Shown here: one piece after another, positions 62,726 to 64,000 of the stretch
How the letters are laid out: every line of letters starts with the position of its first letter
How positions within the stretch are numbered: position 1 is the stretch's first letter
DNA from: Liolophura sinensis
Taxonomy: Eukaryota; Mollusca; Polyplacophora; Chitonida; Chitonidae
DNA: 64,000 bases
NCBI RefSeq assembly: GCF_032854445.1
Contig: NC_088300.1
Location: 69,664,984-69,728,983 of the forward strand
Direction: 5' to 3'
Program-made: the position numbers and the translations under genes
Notes under the pieces: model-generated
The model's database searches: none
What the model was told of the DNA's origin: nothing
The model's input: the letters and a program-made list of their open reading frames with translations, nothing else

Positions 62726-64000
62726 TTACGCACTTTTTGGCTTCATAGAAAACTTTTGGTTGCTTTTGTTTACATGACGCCCTCAGGATTTCTTACTTTG
62801 TATAGCATCTCACTTATTGTGCAGTTTGTGTCGAATGTTGTTCTGGACATCATTGTTACGATTTTTGATCAAAGGAGTACAGGGAACATAGATATTCTCT
62901 AACCTCTAAGGTTTTTAGGCTGGCAATGAGCCGTCAACAAAGCTCCAATAGGATCATGTAGACCCCCCAGTTCTTATTTGGGAACCCGAAAATAAAGATA
63001 ATATACAAGTATAACGACACTTATGATATTAGGATCAGCATAAATCACATTCTGTGGTCACAAACAATAGAATATGCACTATAATGTGCCACAAACAACA
63101 GATCTTTCATGTGATTGCTCATTACATGCAATAACATCGCAGCAGTTTGAGTATTTCTAAACAACTATCGTCTAATAAATTGCAAAAACAACACTGTAAT
63201 TTTTATACCGAATTCTGTGTTTTAATAAGTTGCCACATTTCATGCACATACCTCATGTAAATGGACACTTAGAATAAAAAACTAAATAAGGTAACCTGAT
63301 TAGAGGACGAACAGTTACGTGCTTCTGTTTGCCATCTGTTACACTGTCTTCGATTCTCTGTATTTAAATCTCTACGCCATAGACTTTACTACTTGACATT
63401 TTGTGGTAACAAGCAACTGACTGTGACACTTAGTGATTTCCACAAATATTTCTTATGAAGGATATAAATATTTCATTATCTCATTTAATCACTGGTTTCC
63501 ATAATATTAAAGAATAATTTCTCATAAGTATTACACTTCTTACTTGCTACATGCATCATGCCACAGACTGAGTACACTTGGTCATAAATCTTGCACTAAC
63601 AACGGTTAAAAAAAAACTGGCCTAAATTCTTTTAATCACAATGTCTAACGATTTAACAGAATAAGTGTTAATGGTTAAACAGAACGGCACAATACCATGT
63701 CGTAGTACACGTAAACTACGGGTGACTATATGTTCCAAAGTGTCCTTTCAAGCGACAATGACCTACATTCTAAACCAACTAATATTATCATAGGCTTTGA
63801 CCTAAGGCTCAACTCGTCAATCGACAGAAGAAAACCTATAAAGCCCATCCCCCCTCATCATTCATTATAGGCACGATTTTAAGCAATGTCCAGACATCGG
63901 TCCTCGAGAGAAGCACTCAATCTTCCCCTCCACACTGGACAGTTAAATCGTTGATGAATTCAATTTCTAAGGTAACCGCACCCGAAAAAAAACATAAACG
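62726..64000. other. Intergenic, nothing recognised
   Basis: AT-rich, with no domain-bearing frame or recognised repeat up to the window edge. Confidence 0.4.

Overview
This window looks like AT-rich, gene-poor nuclear DNA of a lophotrochozoan, most likely a mollusc (gastropod or bivalve, not resolved further). The evidence is threefold. There are no bacterial-style operons. There are many short tRNA-derived retroposons whose shared tail domain (TACGCCGTACTCAAGAATA and what follows) and CACT-rich tails I associate with mollusc genomes. The one clear gene is an animal neuropeptide receptor. I ran no database search, so the taxon call rests on recognition only.

The only gene I can call firmly is on the minus strand at 21422-22624: an intact, intronless coding region for a 400-residue rhodopsin-like GPCR of the NPY/NPF/sNPF/PrRP-type clade. 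Just upstream is a very good 3' splice site (about 22787), a possible 5' noncoding exon ending in a GTGAGA donor at 23066, and an in-frame upstream AUG whose frame is separated from the receptor AUG by a single TAA. All other open frames are short, AT-driven or repeat-driven, and without recognisable domains. A weak terminal-exon candidate (42243-42400, minus) and an unrecognised 88-codon ORF (28979-29245, plus) are noted with low confidence.

The rest is repeats and long non-coding stretches. (i) SINE-like family A: copies or fragments at 7211, 11801, 28261, 28537, 34590, 36813, 44350, 55189, 60734 and 62662; the 28261 copy has a perfect 13-bp target-site duplication. (ii) Family B: 27461 and 61051, with a tail-only triplet at 45771. 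(iii) Other tRNA-like or SINE-like pieces: 2522, 4252, 36565, 47835 and 61600. (iv) Tandem arrays: about 40 bp with a perfect 119-bp duplication at 1212-1672; 22 bp at 9124; 26 bp with a 104-bp higher-order period at 12288-13318; 49 bp at 25688; 47 bp at 26284; 29 bp split by a SINE at 34465-34960; 20 bp at 48052; 60 bp with internal dyads at 50316-50854; and a decayed 50-bp array at 57890-58760 split by a 153-bp insertion. (v) A near-perfect 66-bp inverted repeat with a 15-nt loop at 44053-44199, inside 12-bp direct repeats. (vi) Dinucleotide (TA)n tracts, the longest about 130 bp at 60073.

Several non-coding stretches (about 42900-43480, 49000-49660 and 53020-53640) have balanced composition and clusters of homeodomain-type core motifs. 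They could be conserved regulatory DNA, but only cross-species alignment can decide. I see no CRISPR array, no canonical tRNA or rRNA gene, no recognisable transposase or reverse transcriptase, and no multi-gene system. The most interesting items are the hairpin insertion, the repeat-in-repeat insertions, and the receptor's 5' leader architecture.
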